Numbered from the stretch's first letter, positions 52,282-61,132 are shown. The stretch: 64,000 nucleotides of DNA from Aurantimonas sp. HBX-1 (GCF_021391535.1 NZ_CP090066.1:447501-511500); one strand, 5' to 3'. Numbers and translations are program-made. Notes: generated from the sequence alone by a model not told the origin.

Positions 52282-53235
52282 GTGACCAGCAACCGCCTTC
52301 GCCGGTTCTGCCTGATCGACGTCCTGAAGCCGGCGATCGCCGCCTGTCTCGCCCTGTCGCTCGTCGCCTGCCAGTCGACGGAACTGACGTCGACGGGCCT
52401 GCTGCCCTATGCCCGGACGAGCACGCCCAGCACCTTCCTGGGCGAGCCGGAGATCCGCGGCGCCTCGACGCTGGTGCTCGACTACCAGAGCGGCCGCACG
52501 CTCTATGCCGACGCGGAGGACGGGCTGCGCTACCCGGCGTCGCTGACCAAGATGATGACGCTGTATCTCCTGTTCGAGACGATCCAGAGCGGCAAGCTGT
52601 CGCTCGGCAGCGAACTCGTCGTCAGCGAGAACGCCGCGGCGCAGGTGCCCTCCAAGCTGGGGCTGAAGCCCGGGTCGACGATCCGCGTCGCGGATGCGGC
52701 GCAGGCGCTGGCGGTGAAGTCGGCGAACGACGTGGCGACGACGATCGCGGAGAATCTGGGGGGCTCGGAGCCGGCCTTCGCCGCGGCGATGACCGCCAAG
52801 GCTCGCTCGCTCGGCATGCGCCACACAAACTTCGCCAACGCCTCGGGCCTGCCCGATCCGCGCCAGGTCTCGACGGCGCGCGACATGGCGACGCTCGCCC
52901 GCGCGCTGCTGTCGCGCTTCCCGGCCTACGCGCCGATGTTCTCGAAAACCGGCTTCGACTATGGCGGCCGGCACTACACCGCGACCAACAAGCTGCTGGG
53001 CAAGGTGCCGGGCGTCGACGGCCTGAAGACCGGCTATATCCGCGACTCCGGGTTCCACCTCATCGCCACCGCGAAGCGGGGCGGGCGGCGGATCCTCGTC
53101 GTGGTCATGGGCGGCAAGACAGGCCGCGAGCGGGATGCCTATGTCACCGAGCTGATCGACCGCTATCTCGGTGCGGCGCCGGTGGTGGCCTATTCGGATG
53201 CCGCGTCCTATTCGCCCGGCATCGCCGTCGAGTAG
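52282..53235 (+). CDS. D-alanyl-D-alanine carboxypeptidase family lipoprotein
   Basis: A penicillin-binding peptidase S11 (DacA-like) of 317 aa that trims the terminal D-Ala of peptidoglycan stem peptides. The SxxK motif is SLTK (S87, K90) in YPASLTKMMTLYLLF. SAN occurs in AVKSANDVA, and KTG in GLKTGYIRDSG. The N-terminus has a lipobox LVAC with C30, so the protein is probably a lipoprotein, and it lacks the usual C-terminal beta-domain and amphipathic anchor of DacA. The start is GTG. It is divergent from purU (291-nt gap with a CTGTCAGTTTGACAG palindrome at about 52218-52232). Confidence 0.88.
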   Translation: MTSNRLRRFCLIDVLKPAIAACLALSLVACQSTELTSTGLLPYARTSTPSTFLGEPEIRGASTLVLDYQSGRTLYADAEDGLRYPASLTKMMTLYLLFETIQSGKLSLGSELVVSENAAAQVPSKLGLKPGSTIRVADAAQALAVKSANDVATTIAENLGGSEPAFAAAMTAKARSLGMRHTNFANASGLPDPRQVSTARDMATLARALLSRFPAYAPMFSKTGFDYGGRHYTATNKLLGKVPGVDGLKTGYIRDSGFHLIATAKRGGRRILVVVMGGKTGRERDAYVTELIDRYLGAAPVVAYSDAASYSPGIAVE

Positions 53236-53245
53236 GGCGAGGGCG

Positions 53246-54385
53246 CTAGCGCGGGGGCTGTCGGGCGACCGCGTTGTAGCCGTCGACGAAGCGGCGGTCG
53301 TTCCAGTCCTTCCAGCGCCAGACCCAGCGTCCCTCGGCGCTGAATCCCCATTTGTCGGCGACGGCGCGTTCGTCGGCGGTCGACAGCAGCGTCAGCCAGT
53401 GGCGCTGCGGCCGGTAGGGCTCGAGCGGCGCGCCCTCGAGGGCGTGGCGGATGTTGCCGGCCAGGACCGGGCCCTGGCGGACGGCGAAGACCCCGGCCTT
53501 GGGGCGCGGATCGGGCAGGGCGGCGATGTCGCCCGCCGCGAACACCGCGGGGTGCGAGAGCGAGCGCAGCGTCGCGTCGACGGCGATGAAGCCGCCCGCG
53601 TCCAGCGCCAGGCCGGAGTTCCGCAGCCAGGGCGCCGCGGCGCTCTCGGTGGCCCAGAGGACGGTGTCGACCGGGATGCGGCGGCCGTCGGCGGCGCGCA
53701 GCTCGCCTTCCTCGAAGCCCGTCACGTCGAACAGCGTCTCGAGCCGGATGCCTCTTCGTGCCAGCGAAGCCGTCAGGCGGCGGCGGGTCCGCGGGCTGCG
53801 CTCCGCAAGGATTTCCGGGTCGCGGCCGACGAGCAAGACCGTCGCATCCGGGCGTTGTCCCGATCCCTCTAGGCGCCTGTGGAGCGCGAAGGCGAGCTCG
53901 ACGCCCGCGGGTCCCGTCCCGACGATCGCCATGGTGAAGCGGCCCTTGCCGGTGCGTGCTGCCGCGAGGATACGGTCGAGGCGGGCCGCGAAGTCGGCGA
54001 TCGGCTTGACCGCCAGTCCCGCGGCCGCCGGGGCTCGGTTCGGCACCGAGCCGATGTCGATGGACAGGATGTCGTAGCCGATCGTGCCCTGGTCGCGTAT
54101 CGCGAGCGTCCGCGCCACCGGATCGAGGCCGATGGCCTCGCCGCGGACCAGCGCGGCGCCGGCGTAGCGCGCCAGCCCGGCGGCATCGATCAGCAGTTCG
54201 TCATAGGCATAGAGGCCCGCGACGAAGCCGGGCAGCATGCCGGAATAGGGCGTGCGGACGTCGCGGGTGACGAGGGTCAGCCGGACGCCCGGCACCGGCC
54301 GTTCGCCGAACGCCTTGAGCACGGCGACCTGGGCGTGGCCGGCGCCGAGCAGGATGACGTGGCGGAGCGGGTGGGGTGGGGTCAG
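53246..54385 (-). CDS. FAD-dependent oxidoreductase, SelD-associated/NDH-2-like, with apparent CTG start
   Basis: A pyridine nucleotide-disulphide oxidoreductase of about 379 aa. It resembles the domain found fused to the N-terminus of some SelD proteins, as shown by LTLVTRDVRTPYSGMLPGFVAG and YAYDELLIDAAGLARYAGA. The second dinucleotide motif is IVGTGPAGVELAFAL, and the C-terminal FAD motif is HPAVFAAGDIAALP. The first ATG/GTG/TTG in frame is the GTG at 54322, but the conserved FAD-binding strand RHVILLGAGHAQVAVLKAFG is encoded upstream of it. No such start exists before a stop. A CTG at 54385 preceded by ACGAGG at good spacing is the best start. No selD gene is adjacent. The role is probably quinone or selenium-related reduction, uncertain. 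Confidence 0.7.
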   Translation of the reverse strand: MTPPHPLRHVILLGAGHAQVAVLKAFGERPVPGVRLTLVTRDVRTPYSGMLPGFVAGLYAYDELLIDAAGLARYAGAALVRGEAIGLDPVARTLAIRDQGTIGYDILSIDIGSVPNRAPAAAGLAVKPIADFAARLDRILAAARTGKGRFTMAIVGTGPAGVELAFALHRRLEGSGQRPDATVLLVGRDPEILAERSPRTRRRLTASLARRGIRLETLFDVTGFEEGELRAADGRRIPVDTVLWATESAAAPWLRNSGLALDAGGFIAVDATLRSLSHPAVFAAGDIAALPDPRPKAGVFAVRQGPVLAGNIRHALEGAPLEPYRPQRHWLTLLSTADERAVADKWGFSAEGRWVWRWKDWNDRRFVDGYNAVARQPPR

Positions 54386-54460
54386 GCGATGATCCTCGTC
54401 GCGGCAGGCAAAGCACCATCCCGGCGCGCCCTCTCCAGATAGGGCCGGGACGAGGCAAGG

Positions 54461-56335
54461 TCACGTCGGCGCATGCGCGGGAGGCGGCTTCTCCGGGCCG
54501 CGGCCGCCCCGGCGCCACAGCGCGACGGTGATCGGCTGCCGGCGGCCGCGGATGTCCACCCGTTCCACCGCATCCGGCTCGCCGAAGCCGGCAAGCCCCT
54601 TGTCCAGCGCATCGAGCAGTTCCGCCGATACGGCCAGCGTCGCCTCGTGGGCCTTGGCGACTTCCATCAGGCGGCTCGCGACGTTGACGTTGTCGCCGCT
54701 GACGGTGATCTGCTGGTGGGCATCGTGGCCGAGCCGCGACAGCACGACGGTGCCGTAATGCAGGCCGAGGCGGACGCCGTTGCCGCCGGAAGCCCCGGCC
54801 GCCGTGCGCAGCCAGGTGCCGACCTGCCGCGCCAGGGCAAAGGCGGTCGCCAGCGCTTCTTCGGCGGTCTCTCGCGTCGCATCGGGCACGCCGAACACCG
54901 TCATCGCGCCGTCGCCCATGAAGTTCAGCACCACGCCGTGGCGGGCGGCCGTCTCCTCGACCACGATCGTGTGGAACTCCTTGAGGAACGTGCGCGTCCG
55001 CAGCGGCCCCAGTTCCTCGCTGCGGCTGGTGAAGCCGGACAGGTCGATGAACAGGATCGCCGCCGGCTGCTCCACCGGTTCGCGCAGGAACTGCGGATCG
55101 CGCGCGATGCGCCGGGCGAGCGCGGGCGGCTGGAAGCGGCGCAGCGCGCGCTCGGCGTCGGCGAGCCTTCCCGTGACCCGGCGATCGTGCATCTGGCGTG
55201 CGAGGACGGCAATGCCGATCGGCGGCAGCGCCGCCGCCAGCGGCAGCCCGGCGCTCAACCAGATTCCCTCGCCGAAGAGCACGAAGGTCGCGCCGATCCA
55301 GAGGAACACGGCGCCCGCCGCGGTGACCAGCCCGGCGGTGAGCGGCAGCAGCGCCACCAGCGCAACCCCGCCGGCGGCGAGAAGCACCGCCGCGGCGGCA
55401 TCGACGTGGCGGACCCTGCCGTCGCGGACGAGGCCGGTGCCGTCGAGGAGATTGGCGATGCCGTTGGCGAGGATCTCGACGCCGGGCGTGACGGGATCGA
55501 ACGGCGTCGGGAAGGTGTCGCCCACCGCCGTCGCGGTGACGCCGATGACGGCGACGCGGCCGACGAGCACCCCGCCGTTTCCGGCCAGGACGCCGGCGGC
55601 GCCGACGGTTTCGATCGTGCGCGCCGGGCCGTGGATGCGCAGCGGCAGGTTCCAGCCGAGATCGAGCGGCACGGTGGCGCGCCGCGTCGCGACGGTCTCG
55701 CGGGCGAGCACCGGGTCGGCGCCGTCGTAGAGCCCGACCGCCCGCAGCGCGAAGCCCGGCATCGGACCGCGCGCGGTGTCGAAGACGAGGGGCAGATGAC
55801 GCGGCGTGCCGGCGGCGTCGGTGACGACATTGGCGAAGCCGACCGAGGCCGCCTGGACGAAGGCGGGCAGGGGCCAGAGCTCCCCGGCGGTGGCGGGAAA
55901 TCCGCTCTGGGCAGGGATGCCGCGATCGAACTGCCCGGCAGCAGCGATGACCGTGGGGATCTCCGCCAGCGCGCCTGCGAGCGCCGCGTCGGCCTCGGGG
56001 GTTGTCGGGTCGACCAGCAGGAGATCGATGGCGAGCGCCCGTGCGCCGGCGGCGCGGATGGCCCGCACCAGCGCGGCGAGACGCTCGCGATGCAGCGGGT
56101 ATCCGCCTTGCGAAGCCACGGTCGCATCGTCGATCGCGACGATCGCGACGGTGGCGGGCGGCGGCAGCGGCCCGGCGGCGAGCAGCCGGAGATCCGCCAG
56201 CGGTTCCTCGATGCGGTCGACCGGGCTGCGTTCACCCGCAAGATGCATGGAAGCGAACCAGCCCGACCAGGCGATGGCTGCCAGGACGGCGGCGGCGGTC
56301 CACAGGAGGTATCCGGTGCGCCGCCGCCAGATCAT
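54461..56335 (-). CDS. CHASE2-domain adenylate/guanylate cyclase
   Basis: A membrane-bound class III nucleotide cyclase of 624 aa. An N-terminal membrane helix (about 9-30) is followed by a periplasmic CHASE2 sensor (about 35-320; VAIVAIDDATVASQGGYPLHRERLAALV, ALAIDLLLVDP, VGFANVVTDAAGTPRHLPLV). Three hydrophobic segments span about 335-415. The catalytic domain (about 435-605) has the metal Asp in AAILFIDLSGFTSRSE, MGDGAMTVFG and VSGDNVNVASRLM. The ATG overlaps the FecR-like stop by 4 bp. A continuous frame upstream in fecR is not used. cAMP is the likely product. The signal is unknown and may be sensed with FecR. Confidence 0.9.
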   Translation of the reverse strand: MIWRRRTGYLLWTAAAVLAAIAWSGWFASMHLAGERSPVDRIEEPLADLRLLAAGPLPPPATVAIVAIDDATVASQGGYPLHRERLAALVRAIRAAGARALAIDLLLVDPTTPEADAALAGALAEIPTVIAAAGQFDRGIPAQSGFPATAGELWPLPAFVQAASVGFANVVTDAAGTPRHLPLVFDTARGPMPGFALRAVGLYDGADPVLARETVATRRATVPLDLGWNLPLRIHGPARTIETVGAAGVLAGNGGVLVGRVAVIGVTATAVGDTFPTPFDPVTPGVEILANGIANLLDGTGLVRDGRVRHVDAAAAVLLAAGGVALVALLPLTAGLVTAAGAVFLWIGATFVLFGEGIWLSAGLPLAAALPPIGIAVLARQMHDRRVTGRLADAERALRRFQPPALARRIARDPQFLREPVEQPAAILFIDLSGFTSRSEELGPLRTRTFLKEFHTIVVEETAARHGVVLNFMGDGAMTVFGVPDATRETAEEALATAFALARQVGTWLRTAAGASGGNGVRLGLHYGTVVLSRLGHDAHQQITVSGDNVNVASRLMEVAKAHEATLAVSAELLDALDKGLAGFGEPDAVERVDIRGRRQPITVALWRRGGRGPEKPPPAHAPT

Positions 56336-56847
56336 CGTCCGAAGCGGGCGAGGAGCCGCGCTACCCGCTCCTGCGGCCAGCGGCGCACGACGAGCGGTTC
56401 GCCGGGGCGGACGTCGACGCCTTCGCCGGGCCCGAGCGTCACGGCGCCGGGACCCTGGCGCGCGGCGACCCGCACCGCGCCCCGCGAGACGAACACCGCG
56501 GTAGTGCCCGCCTCGACGTCGACGGCGTAGATCGTGCCGCGCACCGAGGCGATGGCGTGCGGCGTCAGGATCTGGAAGCTGCGCGGCGGGGTCAGGTCGA
56601 CCAGCACGGCGCGGCCGGTAAGGGCGACACTGGTGGGCGCGGCGTTCGCGGCGGGTGCGCGGATGGTGATGTCGGCGGCGGCTTCCGCCTCGATCAGCAG
56701 CCCGCCCGGACAGCGGATGACATCGCGGGGCGGATTGCCGGCACTCGCCGACGTGCAGCCGGAAGCCTGCTGCGCCGCAGCGGCACCGACCGAGAGCAGG
56801 AGAAAGGCGAGGCTGGCCGCCATCCTTGCCGCAACATCCGAGATCAT
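56332..56847 (-). CDS. FecR-domain periplasmic protein
   Basis: A 171-aa exported protein with a signal peptide (about 1-25, ending AAAAQ). Residues 60-150 match the FecR sheet domain (VLVDLTPPRSFQILTPHAIASVRGTIYAVDVEAGTTAVFVSRGAVRVA, GPGEGVDVRPGEPL). Unlike true FecR it has no cytoplasmic sigma-interacting part. The gene is coupled to the CHASE2 cyclase by ATGA overlap. FecR/CHASE2-cyclase pairs are known from comparative genomics, and a joint periplasmic sensing role is plausible. Confidence 0.82.
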   Translation of the reverse strand: MISDVAARMAASLAFLLLSVGAAAAQQASGCTSASAGNPPRDVIRCPGGLLIEAEAAADITIRAPAANAAPTSVALTGRAVLVDLTPPRSFQILTPHAIASVRGTIYAVDVEAGTTAVFVSRGAVRVAARQGPGAVTLGPGEGVDVRPGEPLVVRRWPQERVARLLARFGR

Positions 56848-56960
56848 GACTCAACTCCTCGAGCCCACGCCCCCGTGGGGTGCACGTGACAGGCCAGTAT
56901 GCGCCGGCTTGGCGCCGTTCCCAAGCTTTGCGCCGCCCGCAACCGGGGCGCGATCGCCGT

Positions 56961-57953
56961 TCAGCCGGCGAGGAAGCGGGCGTAGCTCGCCAGATCGACA
57001 TTGCCGCCGCTGACGATCACGCCGACCCGGCGGCCCTCACACGCCACCGCGCCGCTGAAGGCGGCGGCTGCCGCCAGGCATCCGGTCGGCTCGACCACCA
57101 TCTTCATCCGCTCGGCGAAGAAGCGCATCGCCTCGACCAGCGCTTCGTCGGACACGGTCACGATGCGGCTCGCCAGTTCCCGGACGATCGGGAAGGTAAG
57201 CTCGCCGAGATGGGTGGTCAGCGCGCCGTCGGCGATGGAGCGCGGCACCGGGATGGTGACGATCTCGCCTTTGGCGAGCGACTGGCGGGCGTCGTCGCCG
57301 GCCTCCGGCTCGACGCCGATCACCTGGCAGCCGGGCGACATCGCCGTGGCGGCAATCGCGCATCCCGACAGCAGGCCACCGCCGCCGACGCAGACGAGCA
57401 GCATGTCCAGCGGTCCGGTTTCCTCGACGAGCTCGGCAGCCGCCGTGCCCTGGCCGGCGATGACGTCGAAATGGTCGTAGGGCGGGATCAGCGTCAGCCC
57501 GCGCTCGGCCGCCAGATCGCGCGCCAGCGTCTCGCGGTCCTCCTTATAGCGGTCGTAGGTGATCACCTCGGCACCGTAGCCGCGGGTCGCCGCCATCTTC
57601 ATCGCCGGCGAATCGAGCGGCATCAGGATCGTCGCCGACACGTCGAGGAGCCGGCTCGCCAGGGCGATCGCCTGGGCGTGGTTGCCGGAGGAATAGGCCA
57701 TGACGCCGCGGCGGCGCGCCTCGGGCGGCAACGCCGCAATGGCGTTGTAGGCGCCGCGGAACTTGAAGGCGCCGGCCCGCTGCAGGTTCTCGCACTTGAA
57801 GAACAGCTGGCCGCCCGTGCGCTCGTCGGCGAAGCGCGACGTCAGCACGGGCGTGCGGTGGGCGATGCCGTCGAGACGGCTGCGCGCCGCTTCGATATCG
57901 GCGAAGACCGGCGGGGCGGTGCTGCTGCCCGCTTCCAGAGTCGAAACTGTCAT
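56961..57953 (-). CDS. Threonine/serine (hydroxyaspartate) dehydratase, PLP-dependent
   Basis: A fold-type II PLP enzyme of 330 aa. The PLP-binding lysine lies in the segment AGAFKFRGAYNA near residues 59-70, SSGNHAQAIALA near 88-99 contacts the cofactor, and the phosphate-binding glycine loop is CVGGGGLLSG near 186-195. It lacks the regulatory ACT domain of biosynthetic IlvA. Length and motif spelling match catabolic threonine dehydratase and threo-3-hydroxyaspartate ammonia-lyase. The start at 57953 follows GCGGAGA. It is divergent from hyi. The exact substrate is not settled. Confidence 0.85.
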   Translation of the reverse strand: MTVSTLEAGSSTAPPVFADIEAARSRLDGIAHRTPVLTSRFADERTGGQLFFKCENLQRAGAFKFRGAYNAIAALPPEARRRGVMAYSSGNHAQAIALASRLLDVSATILMPLDSPAMKMAATRGYGAEVITYDRYKEDRETLARDLAAERGLTLIPPYDHFDVIAGQGTAAAELVEETGPLDMLLVCVGGGGLLSGCAIAATAMSPGCQVIGVEPEAGDDARQSLAKGEIVTIPVPRSIADGALTTHLGELTFPIVRELASRIVTVSDEALVEAMRFFAERMKMVVEPTGCLAAAAAFSGAVACEGRRVGVIVSGGNVDLASYARFLAG

Positions 57954-58183
57954 GAAGATGTCTCCGCGCGTTCCAAAAGCGCCCGTCCGTCGGCGTTGCG
58001 CATTGCGGTGCATGATAGCCGGGCGCGGTAGCTTGCCAAGCACGTCCGTTACATCGCTAACCGCCGAGGCGGGACCCGGCTTTCACTCCGGCTGCCGCAT
58101 CGGCTATGCATGCACCTGTCTTGCCGACGCCAGCCGCAGAAAAAGAGCCTGTCGGGTCGAGACGCCGCCAGGGAGGTCCGCCG

Positions 58184-58954
58184 ATGCCGCGCTTTTCCGC
58201 CAATCTCGGGTTCCTGTGGACGGGCATGGGCCTGCCGGACGCGATCCGCCGCGCGCACCGCGTCGGCTTCGAGGCGGTGGAATGCCACTGGCCCTATGAG
58301 GAGGACAGCGGCGCGGTGCGCGCGGCGCTCGCCGAGACCGGGCTGCCGATGCTCGGCCTGAACACGCGCAAGGGGCCGGATGCCGGCGACTTCGGCCTGT
58401 CGGCGCTGCCCGGCCGCGAGGCCGAGGCGCGCGCCGCGATCGACGAGGCCTTCGCCTATGGCGCCGCGATCGGCGCTTCGGCCGTCCATGTGATGGCCGG
58501 CAGGGCGCTCGGCGTCGACGGGGCGGCGGCGACCTTCGAGGCCAATCTCGTTCATGCCTGCGACGTTGCGGCGGGACACGGCATGACGGTGCTGATCGAG
58601 CCGCTGAACCATCGCGACGCGCCGGGCTATTTCCTGGTCGGCATCGAGAAGGCGGCGTCGATCATCGAACGGGTCGGCCGGCCGGAGCTGAAGATCATGT
58701 TCGACTGCTACCACACGCAGATCACGCAGGGAGACCTCCTCCGGCGTTTCGAGGCGCACCGGGCGCTGATCGGCCATGTGCAGATCGCCGCCGTGCCGTC
58801 GCGCGCCGAGCCCGACGAGGGCGAGGTCGCCTATGACTGGCTGCTGCCCCGGCTCGGCGCGCTCGGCTATGACGGCTTCGTGGGCGCCGAGTACCGGCCG
58901 CGCGCCGGCACCGAAGAGGGGCTCGGCTGGCTGGCGCGGATGCGGTCGGCCTGA
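58184..58954 (+). CDS. hyi: Hydroxypyruvate isomerase family protein
   Basis: A TIM-barrel xylose isomerase-like enzyme of 256 aa. Hyi interconverts hydroxypyruvate and tartronate semialdehyde in glyoxylate metabolism; OtnI-type members act on 2-oxo-tetronates. Metal ligand segments are IEPLNHRD (Glu), MFDCYHTQ (Asp), HVQIAAVPSR (His) and GAEYRPR (Glu). The N-terminus PRFSANLGFLWTGMGLPDAI is typical. GGGAGG precedes the ATG at 58184. It precedes xth by 11 nt. Confidence 0.87.
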   Translation: MPRFSANLGFLWTGMGLPDAIRRAHRVGFEAVECHWPYEEDSGAVRAALAETGLPMLGLNTRKGPDAGDFGLSALPGREAEARAAIDEAFAYGAAIGASAVHVMAGRALGVDGAAATFEANLVHACDVAAGHGMTVLIEPLNHRDAPGYFLVGIEKAASIIERVGRPELKIMFDCYHTQITQGDLLRRFEAHRALIGHVQIAAVPSRAEPDEGEVAYDWLLPRLGALGYDGFVGAEYRPRAGTEEGLGWLARMRSA

Positions 58955-58965
58955 GCGCGCCGCCG

Positions 58966-59778
58966 ATGCGGATCGCGACCTTCAACGTCAACGGCGTCAA
59001 CGGGCGGCTGGCGGTGCTGTTGCGCTGGCTGGAGGAGACGACGCCGGACGTCGTCTGCCTGCAGGAGCTGAAGGCGCCGGACGGCAAGTTTCCGGCCGCC
59101 GCCCTGGAGAAGGCCGGCTACGGCGCGATCTGGCACGGACAGCGCAGCTGGAACGGCGTCGCGATCCTCGCGCGCGGCGCCGAGCCGCTGGAGACGCGGC
59201 GCGGCCTGCCCGGCGAGGACGAGGACGAGCAGAGCCGCTACATCGAGGCGGCGGTGCGGGGCGTCCTCATCGGCTGCCTTTACCTGCCCAACGGCAACCC
59301 GGCGCCGGGCCCGAAATTCGACTACAAGCTGCGCTGGTTCCGGCGCCTCGCCGACCACGCGGCGATGCTGATGGAGACCGGGGCGCCGGTGGTGCTGGCC
59401 GGCGACTACAACGTGATGCCGACCGAGCTCGACGTCTACAAGCCCGAGAGATGGACCGACGACGCGCTGTTCCGGCCGGAAGTGCGGGCCGCCTATGCCG
59501 AGTTCCTGGGGCGGGGCTGGCTGGACGCCATCCGCGCGCTGCACCCCGACGCGGTGATCTACACGTTCTGGGACTATCTGCGGAACGCCTATGGCCGCAA
59601 TGCCGGCCTGCGGCTCGACCATTTCCTTCTCAGCCCGGCGGTCGCGCCACGGCTCGCCGCCGCCGGGGTCGACAGGGAGGTGCGCGGCTGGGAAAAGGCG
59701 AGCGATCACGCGCCGGCCTGGATCGAACTCGCCGAGGCGCCGTTGAAGCGGCGGCGGCGCCCGGCAAAGGAGAGCTGA
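58966..59778 (+). CDS. xth: Exodeoxyribonuclease III
   Basis: An AP endonuclease/3'-5' exonuclease for base-excision repair, 270 aa. Motifs of the endonuclease/exonuclease/phosphatase fold are ATFNVNGVNGRL (Asn), CLQELKAPDGKFP (metal Glu), GDYNVMPTELDVY (Asp, Asn), and GWEKASDHAP (Asp-His). It starts 11 nt after hyi and ends one base before the next start, so the three genes hyi, xth and the DUF1810 gene probably form an operon. Confidence 0.93.
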   Translation: MRIATFNVNGVNGRLAVLLRWLEETTPDVVCLQELKAPDGKFPAAALEKAGYGAIWHGQRSWNGVAILARGAEPLETRRGLPGEDEDEQSRYIEAAVRGVLIGCLYLPNGNPAPGPKFDYKLRWFRRLADHAAMLMETGAPVVLAGDYNVMPTELDVYKPERWTDDALFRPEVRAAYAEFLGRGWLDAIRALHPDAVIYTFWDYLRNAYGRNAGLRLDHFLLSPAVAPRLAAAGVDREVRGWEKASDHAPAWIELAEAPLKRRRRPAKES

Positions 59779-59779
59779 C

Positions 59780-60229
59780 ATGGGTGACGGCGCCTACGAC
59801 CTCGACCGGTTCGTCCAAGCCCAGGAACCGGTGATCGCCACGGTGCTTGCGGAACTCGCCGCGGGCGAGAAGCGCAGCCACTGGATGTGGTACGTCTTCC
59901 CGCAGCTGCGCGGCCTCGGCCGCTCGCCGACGGCGCAGTTCTACGGCATAGGCTCGCGCGGCGAGGCGCGCGCCTTCCTCGACCACCCGGTGCTCGGGCC
60001 CCGCCTGAAGCGCTGCACCGAGACCGTGCTCGGCGTCGACGGCCGCTCGGCGCACGCGATCTTCGGCTCGCCGGACGACCTGAAGTTCCACTCCTCGATG
60101 ACGCTCTTCGCGGCGGTCGCGCCGGACGAGGAAGCGCTGTTCCGCCGCGCGCTCGACCGCTATTTCGACGGCCGGCCGGACGCCGGGACCCTGGCGCTGC
60201 TCGGCCGCGCCGGGAACGGTCGCCGCTGA
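59780..60229 (+). CDS. DUF1810 family protein
   Basis: A 149-aa protein of the DUF1810 family. The characteristic blocks are YDLDRFVQAQEPVIATVLAEL, GEKRSHWMWYVFPQLRGLGRSP, AQFYGIGSRGEARAFL and IFGSPDDLKFHSSMTLF. The family has no established function. It follows xth by one base. Nothing in it suggests a signal peptide or membrane segment. Confidence 0.85.
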   Translation: MGDGAYDLDRFVQAQEPVIATVLAELAAGEKRSHWMWYVFPQLRGLGRSPTAQFYGIGSRGEARAFLDHPVLGPRLKRCTETVLGVDGRSAHAIFGSPDDLKFHSSMTLFAAVAPDEEALFRRALDRYFDGRPDAGTLALLGRAGNGRR

Positions 60230-60257
60230 GCGGGCGAGCCGGGCGCGGCGCCGCCCG

Positions 60258-60596
60258 TCAGGACCAGCTGGTCAGCATCAGCGGCTCGGTCAGCTGCACG
60301 ATCTGGTGCTGTTCGTCGGCGTCGACGATCTCCATGCTGCGCAAGCCGTCGAGCCCGTCGTCGACGACGATCTGGCGCGGGTGGCGGATGAGATGGTCGA
60401 CGCCTTCGAGGGCGATCTCCAGCAGGTCGCTTCTCGGCTCGTAGGCGATGCCGATCAGCGGCAGCGACGTGGCCGCGACCTGGTGGCCGAGGGCGAGGCC
60501 CGACACCTCGATGCCGGCCCGCTGGCCCGCCAGCCCCTTGGATACCCGGTCGCAATATGACTGCCATTCGGTCTTTTCGAGCATGCGGATGGACAT
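60258..60596 (-). CDS. DUF5335 family protein
   Basis: A 112-aa soluble protein matching the DUF5335 family in outline: an N-terminal EKTEWQSYCDRVSKGLAGQRAGIEV, a central IGIAYEPRSDLLEIALEGVDHLIRHP, and a C-terminal QIVQLTEPLML. GGGGAGA precedes the ATG. It is convergent with the DUF1810 gene at 28 nt. The function is unknown; genes of this family are often found near stress-related genes. Confidence 0.65.
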   Translation of the reverse strand: MSIRMLEKTEWQSYCDRVSKGLAGQRAGIEVSGLALGHQVAATSLPLIGIAYEPRSDLLEIALEGVDHLIRHPRQIVVDDGLDGLRSMEIVDADEQHQIVQLTEPLMLTSWS

Positions 60597-60724
60597 CGTC
60601 TCATCTCCCCTGATCGATGTGGGACGCCGGCAAGCGGGGCGTCGGCACGAATATTCGCACAGCACGCGGTGATCCGGATGATCGGGATCAATATCCGCCG
60701 ACTCAGCCCGGCCGCGCAACGCCG

Positions 60725-61132
60725 TTATCGAAGGGGGGTGTCGTCGGGTCTCCGGTGACCGCCGTCCGCACGTTCCGGCTCTGGCTCCGGCCGTGTCGCG
60801 ACGAACAAGCCGGCCCCGGCCAAGGCCACGAACTGGATCGCCAGAACCGTCGCGCCGACCCCGAGCAGCCAGCTGGCGGCGAAGGTGACAACCATGACCG
60901 CCAGCGCGGTGCGCTTGGCGCGCCGGCCGATCGTCCTGCCGTTGCGCCAGTTGCGGATCGGCGGACCGAGATGCGAATGGCCGACCAGCCAGGCTTCCAG
61001 GCGGGGCGAGCCGCGGGAGAAGGCGAAGGCGCTGAGCAGCAGGAAGGGGGTGGCCGGCAGCAGCGGGAGCACCGCGCCGGCGGCGCCGGCGACGAGGGAA
61101 AGACCTCCCAGAAGGAGCCAGAGCCACCGCAT
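60725..61132 (-). CDS. YbaN-family (DUF454) inner-membrane protein
   Basis: A 135-aa membrane protein with hydrophobic segments at about 2-38 and 78-113. The conserved DUF454 stretch is LPLLPATPFLLLSAFAFSRGSPRLEAWLVGHSHLGPPIRNW. The start at 61132 begins MRWLWLLLGGLSLVAGA. The open frame upstream is not family-like. The function is unknown. Confidence 0.82.
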   Translation of the reverse strand: MRWLWLLLGGLSLVAGAAGAVLPLLPATPFLLLSAFAFSRGSPRLEAWLVGHSHLGPPIRNWRNGRTIGRRAKRTALAVMVVTFAASWLLGVGATVLAIQFVALAGAGLFVATRPEPEPERADGGHRRPDDTPLR

